From GCA-2746605 sp963704835 (GTDB lineage Bacteria > Bacteroidota > Ignavibacteria > Ignavibacteriales > Melioribacteraceae), in contig CAVPHW010000014.1 in NCBI GenBank assembly GCA_963704835.1, positions 108,269-172,268 of the forward strand: 64,000 nucleotides of DNA, in the 5' to 3' direction. The notes below the pieces were generated by a model. The model did not search any database. It saw only the letters and a program-made list of their open reading frames with translations, and was not told where the DNA came from. Positions 7,738-18,353 of the stretch are shown here, piece after piece. The position numbers were made by a program, and so were the translations under genes. The number at the start of each line of letters is the position of its first letter. The first letter of the stretch is position 1.

Positions 7738-9864
7738 CTATTTATTTTCCGATACACTAGCTTTAATATCTGTTCCAAGTCTTTGCATATATGCAATTAA
7801 TGCAATTATTTCAGTATTAGACTCAACAACAATTCCATTCTCTAGAAGATCACTTTTAATGGCTTCTGCTTGAAAATTAAGATCATCTAAAGCAATTGAC
7901 TCATATCCATCTTGGTATGGAACGCCAAGCATTCTCATTACTGAAATTTTTGCTTCGAGACTCGAAACATCCAGTTCATTTTCTAACAGCCAAGGATATC
8001 TTGGCATAAGAGAGCCGGGTGACATAGATCTGGGATTTTCCATATGTAAGTAATGCCACATGTTAGAATATTTTCCACCAATCCTATGTAAATCAGGTCC
8101 TGTTCTTTTCGATCCCCATAAATGCGGGTGATCATAAACAAATTCACCGGCTTTTGAATATTCACCGTATCTTTCTACTTCATCCCGGAACGGCCTTACC
8201 ATTTGAGAGTGACAGCTATTACATGCTTCCTTTATATAGATATCTCTTCCTTCCAATTCTAATGGTGTATAAGGCTGAACTGAAGCAATGGTAGGAATAT
8301 TAGAACTTATTAAATAAGTTGGAACTATCTCAACAACTCCACCAATTATTATTGCTAAAAAAGCCAATCCAGTGAATAACATAGTCTTAGATTCTAGATA
8401 TCTATGAATCATTCCATATTTAAATTTCTCAGTTACTGGTCCGCGAGGTGAGCCTTCGGCAGCTTCGTTTTTCTCAAAAGTTCCTAGTCCCATTGTTTTA
8501 AATAAATTGTATGCTGCAATTAGTAAACCTATTAAGAATAAAGTCCCTCCGATTGATCGCATTATATACATTGGAACAATTTGTATAACTGTTTCTAAAA
8601 AATTAGGGTATTTTAACAAACCAAGCGGGGTAAATTCTTTCCACATTAATGCTTGAGTAATACCTGCCCACCACATTGGAATTACCCAAACAACTATACC
8701 CAAAGTTCCAATCCAGAAGTGAACATTGGCTAACTTCTTTGAGTATAATTCTGTTTTCCATAATTTAGGAACAAGCCAGTAAAGGATTCCAAAAGTCATA
8801 AATCCATTCCAGCCTAATGTACCAACATGCACATGAGCAGGAATCCAATCGGTAAAATGTGCTAAAGCATTAACACTTTTTAATGAAAGCATTGGTCCTT
8901 CAAACGTGGACATGCCATAGGCTGTGACACCTACAACCAAGAATTTTAATACAGGGTTATCTCTTACTCTATCCCAAGCACCTCTTAATGTAAGTAATCC
9001 ATTAAGCATACCGCCCCAAGAAGGCATCCATAGCATAATTGAGAAGACGGTGCCTAAAGATTGTGCCCAGTTAGGAATTGCTGAATAAAGTAGATGATGA
9101 GGTCCAGCCCAAATGTAGATGAAAATCAACGACCAAAAATGTAATATTGAAAGTTTATATGAGAATATTGGTCTATTTGCTGCCTTAGGTAAAAAGTAAT
9201 ACATCATTCCTAAAAAAGGAGTTGTTAGAAAAAATGCAACAGCATTGTGACCATACCACCATTGTACAAGGGCGTCTTGAATTCCCGCATAAACCGGATA
9301 ACTTTTCAAAAATGAAACAGGAACTTCAATTGAGTTTCCAATATGTAAGACTGCAACCGTTACAAATGTAGCAATATAGAACCAGGCTGCAACATAAATA
9401 TGTTTTTCTCTTCTTTTTATAAGAGTACCAATCATATTAATGCCAAAAACAACCCAAATAAGTGCTATTAAAATATCTATTGGCCATTCTAATTCTGCAT
9501 ATTCTTTTGAAGTAGTAATTCCTAATACTAAAGTAACAGCTGCAAGAACAATAATTAACTGCCATCCCCAGAAGTTAATTTTGCTAAGGGCATCGCTATA
9601 CATTCTTGCTTTAGAAATTCTTTGTAAAGAATAATAAACACCTGTAAAAATGGCATTGCCTATGAACGCAAAAATTGCCGCGTTGGTGTGTAGAGGTCTT
9701 AACCGACCAAAAGTAGTATACGCGAGTCCCAGGTTAAGTTCAGGATAGTAGAGAGCAATAGCTATCCATACTCCAACTGTTAATGCTACAACTCCCCAAA
9801 CAATAGTAGCTATTAAAAATAGCTTTACAATTTGGTTGTCATAACTGAATTTTTCAACACTCAT
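7738..9864 (-). CDS. ccoNO: CcoNO, fused catalytic and monohaem subunits of cbb3 oxidase
   Basis: This is a 708-residue fusion of CcoN (residues 1 to about 470, twelve helices) and CcoO (about 490-708). The CcoN part contains haem/CuB ligand segments such as PLHTNAAIFAF, WWYGHNAVAFFLT, GPHHLLYSAIP and DWIPAHVHVGTLGWNGF. The CcoO part begins with the helix FTGLAFLAIIIGGVVEIVPT and has one haem motif CNSCH near residue 550 plus the family segment MVRPFRDE. The enzyme reduces O2 to water at low oxygen and pumps protons. Fused ccoNO genes are characteristic of Bacteroidota and Chlorobi relatives. The gene is intact. Confidence 0.97.
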   Translation of the reverse strand: MSVEKFSYDNQIVKLFLIATIVWGVVALTVGVWIAIALYYPELNLGLAYTTFGRLRPLHTNAAIFAFIGNAIFTGVYYSLQRISKARMYSDALSKINFWGWQLIIVLAAVTLVLGITTSKEYAELEWPIDILIALIWVVFGINMIGTLIKRREKHIYVAAWFYIATFVTVAVLHIGNSIEVPVSFLKSYPVYAGIQDALVQWWYGHNAVAFFLTTPFLGMMYYFLPKAANRPIFSYKLSILHFWSLIFIYIWAGPHHLLYSAIPNWAQSLGTVFSIMLWMPSWGGMLNGLLTLRGAWDRVRDNPVLKFLVVGVTAYGMSTFEGPMLSLKSVNALAHFTDWIPAHVHVGTLGWNGFMTFGILYWLVPKLWKTELYSKKLANVHFWIGTLGIVVWVIPMWWAGITQALMWKEFTPLGLLKYPNFLETVIQIVPMYIMRSIGGTLFLIGLLIAAYNLFKTMGLGTFEKNEAAEGSPRGPVTEKFKYGMIHRYLESKTMLFTGLAFLAIIIGGVVEIVPTYLISSNIPTIASVQPYTPLELEGRDIYIKEACNSCHSQMVRPFRDEVERYGEYSKAGEFVYDHPHLWGSKRTGPDLHRIGGKYSNMWHYLHMENPRSMSPGSLMPRYPWLLENELDVSSLEAKISVMRMLGVPYQDGYESIALDDLNFQAEAIKSDLLENGIVVESNTEIIALIAYMQRLGTDIKASVSENK

Positions 9865-9918
9865 TGAAGAGGCTCCTTATTTGGTTAATTAAAATAATAT
9901 ATGCTAATATTGTATTAC

Positions 9919-10095
9919 TTAATCACTTTCAATATTTGGTTTAATTTTCTTCTTAATTTCATTATCAAACAGAATTCTTATTGCTGGAGTATAGCTATCA
10001 TCATATTGACCAGTCTTTACGGACCAAATGTAGGCTGCTAAAAATATTAAGGCAACAAAAGAACTAAAGCCTATTAGCACAAAAATAACGGTCAT
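9919..10095 (-). CDS. ccoS: CcoS, cbb3 oxidase maturation protein (58 residues)
   Basis: This is a short protein beginning MTVIFVLIGFSSFVALIFLA, continuing AYIWSVKTGQYDDSYTPAIR and ending NIESD. One membrane helix is followed by the CcoS hallmark W-S/A-V-x-x-GQYDD. Its ATG overlaps the ccoI stop in TAATG. CcoS is needed for cofactor insertion into the oxidase. It fits between ccoI and ccoNO, as in many cco operons. Confidence 0.92.
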   Translation of the reverse strand: MTVIFVLIGFSSFVALIFLAAYIWSVKTGQYDDSYTPAIRILFDNEIKKKIKPNIESD

Positions 10096-12519
10096 TAAAG
10101 TAATCCTCTCTTTTTTGCCAAGAAGTTTATAGAGAATGTTGAAAAAACAACAACTGAAATAGAACTTAAGGGCATTAAAATAGCTGAAATTACTGGGGAT
10201 AAAATTCCTTGTACAGCAAAACTTAACCCAACAATATTATACAGAAAAGAAATAATGAAGCTCAAAATAATAATATTTTTACTCGTTTTTGAAAATTTTA
10301 TAAAATCTGATAATTTTTCGAATGCATTCGAATCTAATATCCCATCGCATGCGGGCGAAAAATTATTTACATCTTCAGTAATGGAAATTCCTACATCACT
10401 TCTCTTAAGTGCCCCTGCATCATTCAAGCCATCACCAATCATTAAGACTTTTTCATCTTGCTTTTGCAAGTTATCTATAAACTGTAATTTATCAAAAGGT
10501 GTTTGCTTAAACAACATTTGAGTTCCAGGTTTAAAAAAATCTAGTAGGAGATTTTGTTCACTACTATTATCACCTGAAAGAATTGAAGTGTTAAAATTAT
10601 CTTGTAATGAAGAAATTACTTCTTTTAGCCCTTCTCTGTAAGAATTTGTTATTGAAAAAAAACCTCTAAGTTTGTTATTAAATGACAAGTATACTTTTGT
10701 GCTTAAGATTTATATCTTCATTGTCGCTGTCTTTTGAAATAAATAATCTTGAACCAATTTGAACGTTAATCCCGTTGATTACTGCTGAAATTCCTTGTCC
10801 GGGCACTTCTTTATAATCTATAACCTTAAGCAATTCAACAGTTGGATAACTTCTATATAAATTTTGACTTAACGGGTGAGATGAATTATGAACCAATGAT
10901 TTAATCATTTTAATTTCAATATCAGAAAGAGATTCTCCAATAAATTCAACTTTTGCACTTTTTGTTTCGGTAATTGTCCCTGTTTTATCAAAGACAATTG
11001 AAGTTATATTAGCAAGTAGTTCTATAACCCGAGTACTTTTAATATAAAATTTATTCTTGCCAAAAATCCTCATACTGCTTCCCAATGTAAAAGGAGTTGA
11101 TAATGCTAGGGCACATGGACAAGCAATAATTAATACCGAAGTTAATGCATTAAAGGCTAAAGAACTATCAATAGGAAACCAATACAGTGCAGCAATTAAC
11201 GCAATAACTAGAATTACAAATGTGAAATATTTACTAACAATGTTGACAAAAACATCAATCTTGCTTTCATCTTTTTTATCAAAAGTTTTATGGTTCCAAA
11301 GTTGGGTTAGGTAGCTTTGGGATACTTCCTTAATGATTTCAACTTCAATGGCTCCGCCAATCTGCCTACCTCCTGCATAGATTAAGTCACCGTTAATTTT
11401 TTCCACTGGATTAGATTCACCGGTTACAAAACTATAATCAATAAATGCCAAACCATTAATCAAAATTGAATCAGCTGGAACTAACTCTCCGTTTTTAATA
11501 ATTATTCTATCTTTTATGTTTAGCTTTTCAACTGGTTTTGTGGTCTCTAACTTATTCTTAATTATCGTTACTGCAATAGGGAAGTAGGATTTATAATTCC
11601 TTTCGAAATTTAGAGCCGCATAGGTTTTATTCTGAAACATTTTCCCAATAATTAAAAAGAAGACTAATGCTGTCATTGAGTCAAGATAACCTGCTCCGGT
11701 TTGAGATAGAATTTCGTAAAGACTTCTTAGAAAAAGAACCAGGATTCCAATCGAAATTGGCACATCTACATTTACGATTTTTTTCTTTAAGCCTTTATAT
11801 GCAGAAATAAAATAGTCGCTAGCACTGTACAAAAAAACTGGCAGAGAAAAGAGAATATTTAAGTAACCAAAAATTGGTTTTATATTATCGGTCGATATGT
11901 CATTTAGTGAAAGGTATTCCGGAAAACTAAACAGCATTATGTTCCCAGCAGCAAAACCTGCAACACCAATTTTATACCAAAGGTTCTTATTAATCTGTTC
12001 CGATTTTTCAACTTCCTTCTCAGCAAGATTTAGGTCGGGTTCATATCCGATAGAATTAAGCAGTATTACAACATTTTTTAGAGATGTTTTTCCCTCATCA
12101 TATTTAATGGCAACAATCTTTTTAAGAAAATTAGCTTCTGAATGTATTACACCTGGATCCATTTTATATAAATTTTCTAAAATCCAAATGCATGAACTGC
12201 AATGAGTTTGAGGAATGCTAAAAGTTACAGTTGTTATTTTTCCGTCTGTAAAATCAATTAGTTTTTCTTTAAGATCTGTGTCATCTAGAAAGTCATAATT
12301 TTTTTTAATGTCACTCTTTTTACTTAAACCAGGATTTTCACTGATATTGTAATAGGTGCAAAGATCATTGGAGTCCAATATTTCATAAACCGTTTTGCAG
12401 CCATTACAACAAAACAATTTCTCACCAATTCTAATTTCATCATCAGAACAATCTTCTCCGCAATGAAAACAAACCAGACCTTTTTTTGTGCTTATTTCTT
12501 TTAATTCGGGCAAAATCAT
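10095..12519 (-). pseudogene. ccoI: CcoI/FixI copper P-type ATPase, single frameshift
   Basis: This is a Cu+ exporting P1B ATPase that supplies copper to cbb3 oxidase. The N-terminal part (613 residues) has a Cys-rich zinc-ribbon-like start (CFHCGEDC, FCCNGCK), an HMA domain with HCSSC, the CPC motif in ACPCALALSTPF and the phosphorylation motif FDKTGTIT. The frame ends at 10678-10680. The next frame supplies the rest, from YLSFNNKLRGFF through the hinge motif GDGLNDAGALKRSDVGI and two final helices. Removing one A from the AAAA run (TTTT at 10695-10698 on the plus strand) gives a continuous HKVYLSFNN junction and about 808 residues. The gene is otherwise complete, so a consensus error or very recent mutation is likely. 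It is the first gene of the cco operon. Confidence 0.9.
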
Positions 12520-12681
12520 CAAGGTACAATCAATATTTTATTATCTAAAAGATAATTATTTTTTATTAAATATGATGTTAAAAAGATAAATTATTCTGTT
12601 TTAAAAACAATTTTTATGATAAATAAAATTTATTTGTTTAGTTTTATAACAGAATTATTAACTTGAATAATTGTAATATTC
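12520..12681. promoter_or_regulatory. Divergent intergenic region between ccoI and the Na/Pi symporter
   Basis: This is 162 bases of very AT-rich DNA between two outward-facing genes, so both promoters should lie here. I see no convincing -35/-10 pair, no FNR-type palindrome and no coding potential. Confidence 0.4.
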
Positions 12682-13821
12682 ATGGGAAACGAAAAGTCTT
12701 TTAATATTAATGAATCCAATCTTTTTGCTGCATTAAAGTTAATTCTCTACCTATATCTGTTTTTTCTGAGCCTTGAATTAATGGGTGGTGGAATGAAAAT
12801 GTTTGGAAAAGGTTTTTCCCAAGCATTAATTGAAACCACTACAAATCCTTTTATTGGACTTTTTATTGGAATTCTCTCAACTTCAATCATACAGAGTTCA
12901 TCTTCAACAACATCTATGGTTGTTGCAATGGTTGCAAGTGGAGCTTTTTCTCAAGATTCGGAAATTTCAATTGGATTAGCTATCCCAATAATTATGGGTG
13001 CAAACATTGGAACTTCAATTACAAATACAATTGCATCATTACCACAAATTAGAAGAGATAATGAATTTAAAAGAGCATTTGCTGCAGCCACTGTGCATGA
13101 TTTTTTCAACATTATGGCGGTAATAATATTATTTCCACTTCAACTTGCAACAAATTTTTTAGGAATTGCGGCAACAAAATTGGAAGTTCTTTTTAGAGGA
13201 ATTGGAGGAGTAAATTTTTTAAGTCCTGTTAAAGAAATTACCAAACCGGTCGCTAAATTCTTTGAATCCCAATTGGCAGTAATTTCTGATAATCCAAATG
13301 TTATAGCTTGGATTATGGTAGGTGTTTCTCTACTCTTGCTATTTTTTGCATTAAGATCAATTGTTGATGTTCTTAAAACCGTGGTAATTGAAAAAGCTAA
13401 AGCTTGGTTTGATAAATTTTTATTTAAAAATGCTATTAGGGCTTTTTCAGTTGGAGTATTACTTACAATATTGGTACAAAGCAGTTCAATTACTACTTCG
13501 TTGATAGTTCCAATGGCTGGTGCCGGATTATTAACGTTGACACAAATTTTCCCTTACACATTAGGTTCTAACATTGGAACAACAATTACAGCAATTCTTG
13601 CAGCCTTAGTTACAGGAAGCGATGCAGCCATAGTTGTTTCTTTTTCTCATTTATTGTTTAATATCAGCGGAATAGTTCTTCTTTATCCATTTAAGAAGAT
13701 CCCAATAGGATTAGCTACAATGTTTGCTGAATACTCAACAAGGAGTAAATTAATTCCCGTTGGTTATGTTGTAGTAGTATTTTTCATAGTTCCATTATTA
13801 TTTGTTTTTCTATTTAGTTAA
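12682..13821 (+). CDS. Na/Pi cotransporter family protein
   Basis: This is a 379-residue membrane protein with the two inverted-repeat Na/Pi halves of the NptA/PF02690 type. The first repeat has IQSSSSTTSMVVAMV and MGANIGTSITNTIAS. The second has VQSSSITTSLIVPMA and LGSNIGTTITAILAA. These QSSS and GxNIGT pairs form the substrate and sodium site. About eight to nine helices are predicted by eye. The downstream PhoU-like gene begins within 11 bases, which supports phosphate as substrate. Sodium-driven phosphate uptake is the likely function, though some family members transport other anions. Confidence 0.9.
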   Translation: MGNEKSFNINESNLFAALKLILYLYLFFLSLELMGGGMKMFGKGFSQALIETTTNPFIGLFIGILSTSIIQSSSSTTSMVVAMVASGAFSQDSEISIGLAIPIIMGANIGTSITNTIASLPQIRRDNEFKRAFAAATVHDFFNIMAVIILFPLQLATNFLGIAATKLEVLFRGIGGVNFLSPVKEITKPVAKFFESQLAVISDNPNVIAWIMVGVSLLLLFFALRSIVDVLKTVVIEKAKAWFDKFLFKNAIRAFSVGVLLTILVQSSSITTSLIVPMAGAGLLTLTQIFPYTLGSNIGTTITAILAALVTGSDAAIVVSFSHLLFNISGIVLLYPFKKIPIGLATMFAEYSTRSKLIPVGYVVVVFFIVPLLFVFLFS

Positions 13822-13831
13822 AGGTGTTACC

Positions 13832-14506
13832 ATGTTAAAAGAATTAATTGCAGTTTTTAAGAGTGATAGTTTATTAGATAGGGCATTTAAAAGATCATTT
13901 GAAATGCTTGATCTAACTCATGAAATGTTTTTGGAAGCAACCAATGTATTAAGGCATACTGAAACCAATAAGGTGAGTTTTGATATTAGTGATCAAGATA
14001 TTGCAGTGAATAAATATCAACGGGAAGTTAGGAAAGATGTATTTAATCACTTGGCTATGTCGGGAACGGAAACACTTTCTTCAGATTTAGTACTTATTAA
14101 TATTGTAATTGACTTAGAAAGAATTGGGGATATTACAAAAAATATTGTTGAAATTGCTGAAGGTCATCCAGATAAATTAAGCTCAAAGTTATTTGATGAA
14201 AAAATTGCTGAAATGGAAAAGGCAGTTTCAGATAATTATATTAAAACCATAAAAGCATTTAAAGAAGCTGATGAAGAATTGGCAACTCAAATAATTGTTG
14301 AATATAAATGGGTTAGTAGAGCGAGTGATGAAATATTAAAGTCTCTAATGAACAATGAGGATACCGAGATAAAAAGCGGTTCAGCGGTAGCACTAGCTTT
14401 ATATATTAGACAATTGAAAAGAATTAACTCTCACTTAAAGAATGTTGCGTCCAGTGTAGTTAATCCTTTCCACAGAATTGGCTATAAACCGAAAAAGAAA
14501 AAATAA
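13832..14506 (+). CDS. PhoU-like protein
   Basis: This is a protein of about 224 residues, largely helical, with the two PhoU-type three-helix bundles. The motif ELIAVFKSDSLLDRAFKRS is followed by E/D-rich helices (LINIVIDLERIGDITKNI, ALALYIRQLKRINSHLKNV). The ATG at 13832 has AAAGGTG just upstream and is preferred over an in-frame codon at 13802 inside the upstream gene. It lies directly after the Na/Pi transporter and probably modulates it; elsewhere the same domain is fused to such transporters, as in the gene at 41410. It ends in KPKKKK, within a hairpin shared with the converging gene. Confidence 0.88.
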   Translation: MLKELIAVFKSDSLLDRAFKRSFEMLDLTHEMFLEATNVLRHTETNKVSFDISDQDIAVNKYQREVRKDVFNHLAMSGTETLSSDLVLINIVIDLERIGDITKNIVEIAEGHPDKLSSKLFDEKIAEMEKAVSDNYIKTIKAFKEADEELATQIIVEYKWVSRASDEILKSLMNNEDTEIKSGSAVALALYIRQLKRINSHLKNVASSVVNPFHRIGYKPKKKK

Positions 14507-14524
14507 TTTTTTATTTTCTTTTTC
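14491..14524. terminator. AT-rich hairpin shared by two converging gene ends
   Basis: GAAAAAGAAAA, 12-base loop, TTTTCTTTTTC gives a perfect 11-pair stem spanning the stop codons of the PhoU-like gene and the helicase gene, which end four bases apart. Stem GC content is very low, so terminator strength is doubtful. Part of the symmetry may simply reflect lysine codons at both C-termini. Confidence 0.35.
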
Positions 14525-16235
14525 TAGGTCTTCTTGGTGAAGATGATGATCTATCCCATTCTTTTTTAGGTTTTCTACTTCTAAAAGATTTTTTACCGCC
14601 ATCTCTTGGCTTTCTTCTGTCATCAGATCTTGGAGAAGCAGTTTCAACAACAATTTTACGACCTTTAAAATCTTGTCCGTTCAAACCTTTAAGTAAATTT
14701 TCTTGATACTCAGACTCAATTTCAAAGAATGAGAAGTTTTGCTTTATATCGATATCACCAATTTCTATATCTTTAAAACCAGAATAATCCTTTATCAATC
14801 CAATTACCATTGCTGGAGCTAAATTATCTGTTTTACCAAGATTCATAAAAAATCTTGTCATTCCTGCAGCAGTTCTTCCACCACTTTCAGATTTGATTTT
14901 TCTATCGGGTTTACTTAATTCCTGAGCGTCTCTGTAGTAATCTAAAAATCTATTAAACTCAACGGATACAAACTTTTTAATTAGTTCTTCTCTATCAAGC
15001 CATTCAAGTTTCTTTATTATCTTTGGAAGAAAAGCATCAATTTGGGTATGATCAACACTTACTTTTTCCATTCTATCAATAAGGTGAAAAAGTTGTTTTT
15101 CACAGATGGCATCTCCAGATGGAACAGGTAAACTTTCAAAGGATTTACCCAATTGTTTTTCGATAAATCCTATTTTGTTCTTTTCTCTTAAATTGGAGAT
15201 GATGATAGAAGTCCCAGATTTTCCAGCTCTTCCGGTTCTCCCGCTTCTATGAGTATATATTTCTAAATCATCAGGTAAGTTGTAATTAATTACATGAGTC
15301 AAATTATCAACATCAAGACCGCGAGCAGCAACATCAGTAGCTACTAAAAGTTTAATATGGCCTATTCTAAATTTATTCATAACGGTATCTCGCTGAGCTT
15401 GGGATAAATCACCATGCAGCGAATCAGCATTGTAGCCATCCTTAATCAATTTATCAGCAATTTCCTGAGTTTCAACTCTCGTTCTGCAAAATATTAATCC
15501 ATAAACCTCAGGGTGAAAATCTACTATTCTTTTTAGCGCTAAATATCTCTCTTTAGCATGCACAAAATAGGCAATGTGATTAATGTTTTCCGCGCCAGTA
15601 TTTCTTTTTCCTATGGTAATATCAAGGGGTTTTTTTAAATATCTCTTAGAAATATCTTGTACTTCTCTTGACATTGTTGCCGAAAAAAGTAAAGTATTTC
15701 TAGTTTTTGGAGTTTGATTTATAATTGCATCAAGTTCATCTCTAAATCCCATATTAAGCATTTCATCTGCTTCATCCAAAACAACAGTTTCCACTTCAGA
15801 TATATCAATTTTATTTCTATTTATTAAATCAACCAATCTTCCCGGGGTAGCTGAAACAATATGAACTCCTCTTTTTAGAGTAGCAATTTGCTTATCGATA
15901 CTAGATCCACCAAAAACAGCAGTAACCTTAACTTCACTTTTATATTTTGCAAAATCTGTTAAGTCATCTGCAATTTGTAGGCATAATTCTCTAGTTGGAC
16001 TTAAAATTAAATGCTGGACTTTTGCAGCTCGTCCTTCTGATTTTTGAATAAGAGGAATGCCAAATGCAGCTGTTTTTCCGGTTCCAGTTTGTGCAAGCAC
16101 AATAAGATCATCGGGATTGCTTTCAATCAAATGTGGAATTACTTTTTCTTGGACTGGCATTGGATTCTTAAATCCCAATTCTTCAATACCTCTAATTATA
16201 CTTTCTTCCACTCCTAATTCACTAAACGATTTCAT
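14511..16235 (-). CDS. DEAD-box ATP-dependent RNA helicase (DeaD/CsdA type)
   Basis: This is a 574-residue helicase. Motifs in order are: Q motif (LGFKNPMPVQ), motif I AQTGTGKT (about 49-56), Ia PTREL, II DEAD, III SAT, then in the second RecA domain ARGLD and HRSGRTGRAG. After residue 450 comes a DbpA-type RNA-binding domain and a basic Arg/Lys/Ser tail ending RRPRKRK. It unwinds structured RNA in ribosome assembly or cold response. The domain layout fits CsdA/DeaD better than RhlE. The gene converges on the PhoU-like gene and diverges from bipA. Confidence 0.95.
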   Translation of the reverse strand: MKSFSELGVEESIIRGIEELGFKNPMPVQEKVIPHLIESNPDDLIVLAQTGTGKTAAFGIPLIQKSEGRAAKVQHLILSPTRELCLQIADDLTDFAKYKSEVKVTAVFGGSSIDKQIATLKRGVHIVSATPGRLVDLINRNKIDISEVETVVLDEADEMLNMGFRDELDAIINQTPKTRNTLLFSATMSREVQDISKRYLKKPLDITIGKRNTGAENINHIAYFVHAKERYLALKRIVDFHPEVYGLIFCRTRVETQEIADKLIKDGYNADSLHGDLSQAQRDTVMNKFRIGHIKLLVATDVAARGLDVDNLTHVINYNLPDDLEIYTHRSGRTGRAGKSGTSIIISNLREKNKIGFIEKQLGKSFESLPVPSGDAICEKQLFHLIDRMEKVSVDHTQIDAFLPKIIKKLEWLDREELIKKFVSVEFNRFLDYYRDAQELSKPDRKIKSESGGRTAAGMTRFFMNLGKTDNLAPAMVIGLIKDYSGFKDIEIGDIDIKQNFSFFEIESEYQENLLKGLNGQDFKGRKIVVETASPRSDDRRKPRDGGKKSFRSRKPKKEWDRSSSSPRRPRKRK

Positions 16236-16426
16236 TTACATCCCTTTTTATAAAAATATTATTTGTTAAAAATCAACCTATTAATTTAGCGAAATTTAAA
16301 TTAGTAATTACTTTTATTTGGATAAATGATATATTTTGTTTACAATTCAGCCCATTATTAATATGTTTTTGCCTTTTATCGATGGATGGAAGGCATTTTT
16401 TATATGTACTAAAAAAGAAGGTTAAT

Positions 16427-18232
16427 TTGAAGCAAGTAAGAAACATAGCAATTATAGCTCACGTAGATCATGGCAAAACGACATTAGTAGACCAATTGTT
16501 AAAGCAAAGTCACATTTTTAGATCCAACCAGGTTGTTCAAGATCAGTTTTTAGATTCAAATGATATAGAAAGAGAAAGAGGAATAACTATTCTATCAAAA
16601 AATATCAGTATTCCTTTTAAAGATGTTAAAATAAATTTGATTGATACACCTGGTCACTCTGATTTTGGAGGAGAAGTTGAGCGTGTATTAAAAATGGCAG
16701 ATGGTGTTTTACTTTTGGTCGATTCCTTTGAAGGACCAATGCCGCAAACAAGATTTGTTCTTGAAAAAGCACTTCATCTGCACTTAAAACCGATTATTGT
16801 TATTAATAAAATTGATAGACCCGATAACAGACCAGCCGAAGTTTTGGATGAGATTTATGATTTGTTTATTGATCTTGGTGCCGATGAAAATCAACTTGAT
16901 TTTCCAGTAATTTATGCAAGCGGAAGAGATGGTTGGGGTGTTAAAAAATTAAGTGATGAAAGAAAGGATTTAGTTCCGCTTCTTGATACAATTGTTAAAA
17001 AAATAGCTCAACCTAAATTTGATCAAGGTCCGGTTCAAATGCAGGTTACTACTCTTGATTATAATGATTATGTCGGCAGAATAGGAATTGGCAGAGTATT
17101 TAGAGGAGTTTTAAAAAAGGGTGATCCGCTAAGCATTATTAAGCGTAATGGAAAAATTACTAAAGTAGTTTTGAAACAATTATTTCTATTTGAAGGACTT
17201 GAAAGAAAAGAAGTAGCCGAAGTGTTAACCGGTGATATCTGCGGAGTTGTTGGAGTTGAGGACATTGATATTGGTGACACTATTGCAGATAGTGAAAATC
17301 CGGAACCACTACCATTAATTGCAATTGATGAACCTACGATTAGCATGAATTTTACAGTTAATACATCACCATTTTTTGGTAAAGAAGGAAAGTATGTAAC
17401 CTCCAGGCATTTGCATGATAGATTGCAAAAAGAACTTCAACAGAATGTTGCGCTTCAGGTCCATGATACGGGTTCGCCGGACACTTTCAAGGTTTCAGGA
17501 AGAGGTATTTTACATCTTTCTATTTTGATAGAGAATATGAGAAGAGAAGGTTACGAGCTTGCTATTGGAGCACCAAAAGTAATTTATAAAGAAATAGACG
17601 GAAAGAAAGCAGAACCTATTGAATTATTGGTAGTTGATGTTCCTGGAGAATCTGCCGGTAAGGTGATAGAGCTGGTAAGCCAGAAAAAAGGTGAAATGGT
17701 TAAGATGGAACAGAAGGGGAGTTTAACAAAACTTGAATTCCATATTCCTTCCAGAGGGCTAATGGGCTTAAGAAATAAGATATTAACAATGACAGCTGGT
17801 GAAGGTATAATCCATCATAACTTTTACCAATATGAATTTTTTAAAGGGTCGATTGTACAAAGACTTTCCGGAGTGTTAATATCGATGCACGAAGGACAAA
17901 CAACTGCATACGCTTTAGATTCTTTACAAGATAGAGGTAAGTTTTTTGTTGAACCTGGAGATATAGTTTATCAAGGTCAAATTGTTGGTGAGTATAACAA
18001 GGATAATGATATTGAAGTTCATGTTAACCGTGGTAAAAAATTAACAAATATGAGAGCTTCTGGATCAGATAAAGCAGCAAAGATTGCACCTTCTATTAAG
18101 TTTACTCTTGAAGAATGTTTAGAATATATTAAAGATGATGAGTTAGTTGAAGTTACACCAAAATCGATTAGAATGAGAAAGCTTTATCTTGATCCAAATG
18201 AAAGAAAAAGATTTAATAATAAAAAATTATAG
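16427..18232 (+). CDS. typA: BipA/TypA ribosome-associated GTPase
   Basis: This is a translational GTPase of about 601 residues. G1 AHVDHGKTTL, switch II DTPGHSDFGGEVERV, G4 NKIDR, EF-G-like domains III and V, and the BipA-specific C-terminus (TNMRASGSDKAAK, about 60 residues before the end) are all present. The TTG at 16427 is preferred: it has AGAAGG five bases upstream and gives the standard start LKQVRNIAIIAHVDHG. An ATG at 16382 would add 15 unusual residues. BipA binds 70S ribosomes and assists 50S assembly and stress adaptation. Confidence 0.95.
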   Translation: MKQVRNIAIIAHVDHGKTTLVDQLLKQSHIFRSNQVVQDQFLDSNDIERERGITILSKNISIPFKDVKINLIDTPGHSDFGGEVERVLKMADGVLLLVDSFEGPMPQTRFVLEKALHLHLKPIIVINKIDRPDNRPAEVLDEIYDLFIDLGADENQLDFPVIYASGRDGWGVKKLSDERKDLVPLLDTIVKKIAQPKFDQGPVQMQVTTLDYNDYVGRIGIGRVFRGVLKKGDPLSIIKRNGKITKVVLKQLFLFEGLERKEVAEVLTGDICGVVGVEDIDIGDTIADSENPEPLPLIAIDEPTISMNFTVNTSPFFGKEGKYVTSRHLHDRLQKELQQNVALQVHDTGSPDTFKVSGRGILHLSILIENMRREGYELAIGAPKVIYKEIDGKKAEPIELLVVDVPGESAGKVIELVSQKKGEMVKMEQKGSLTKLEFHIPSRGLMGLRNKILTMTAGEGIIHHNFYQYEFFKGSIVQRLSGVLISMHEGQTTAYALDSLQDRGKFFVEPGDIVYQGQIVGEYNKDNDIEVHVNRGKKLTNMRASGSDKAAKIAPSIKFTLEECLEYIKDDELVEVTPKSIRMRKLYLDPNERKRFNNKKL

Positions 18233-18353
18233 TTAAAATTTTATTTAAGATATTGCAAAAAAATATTTTATAAGTTAAATCAATCAAATCAGCTGAATCA
18301 TAAGTTTACTATGAGAGTAAAATCAATTTAGGTCTACTTTGATATGAGTATTG

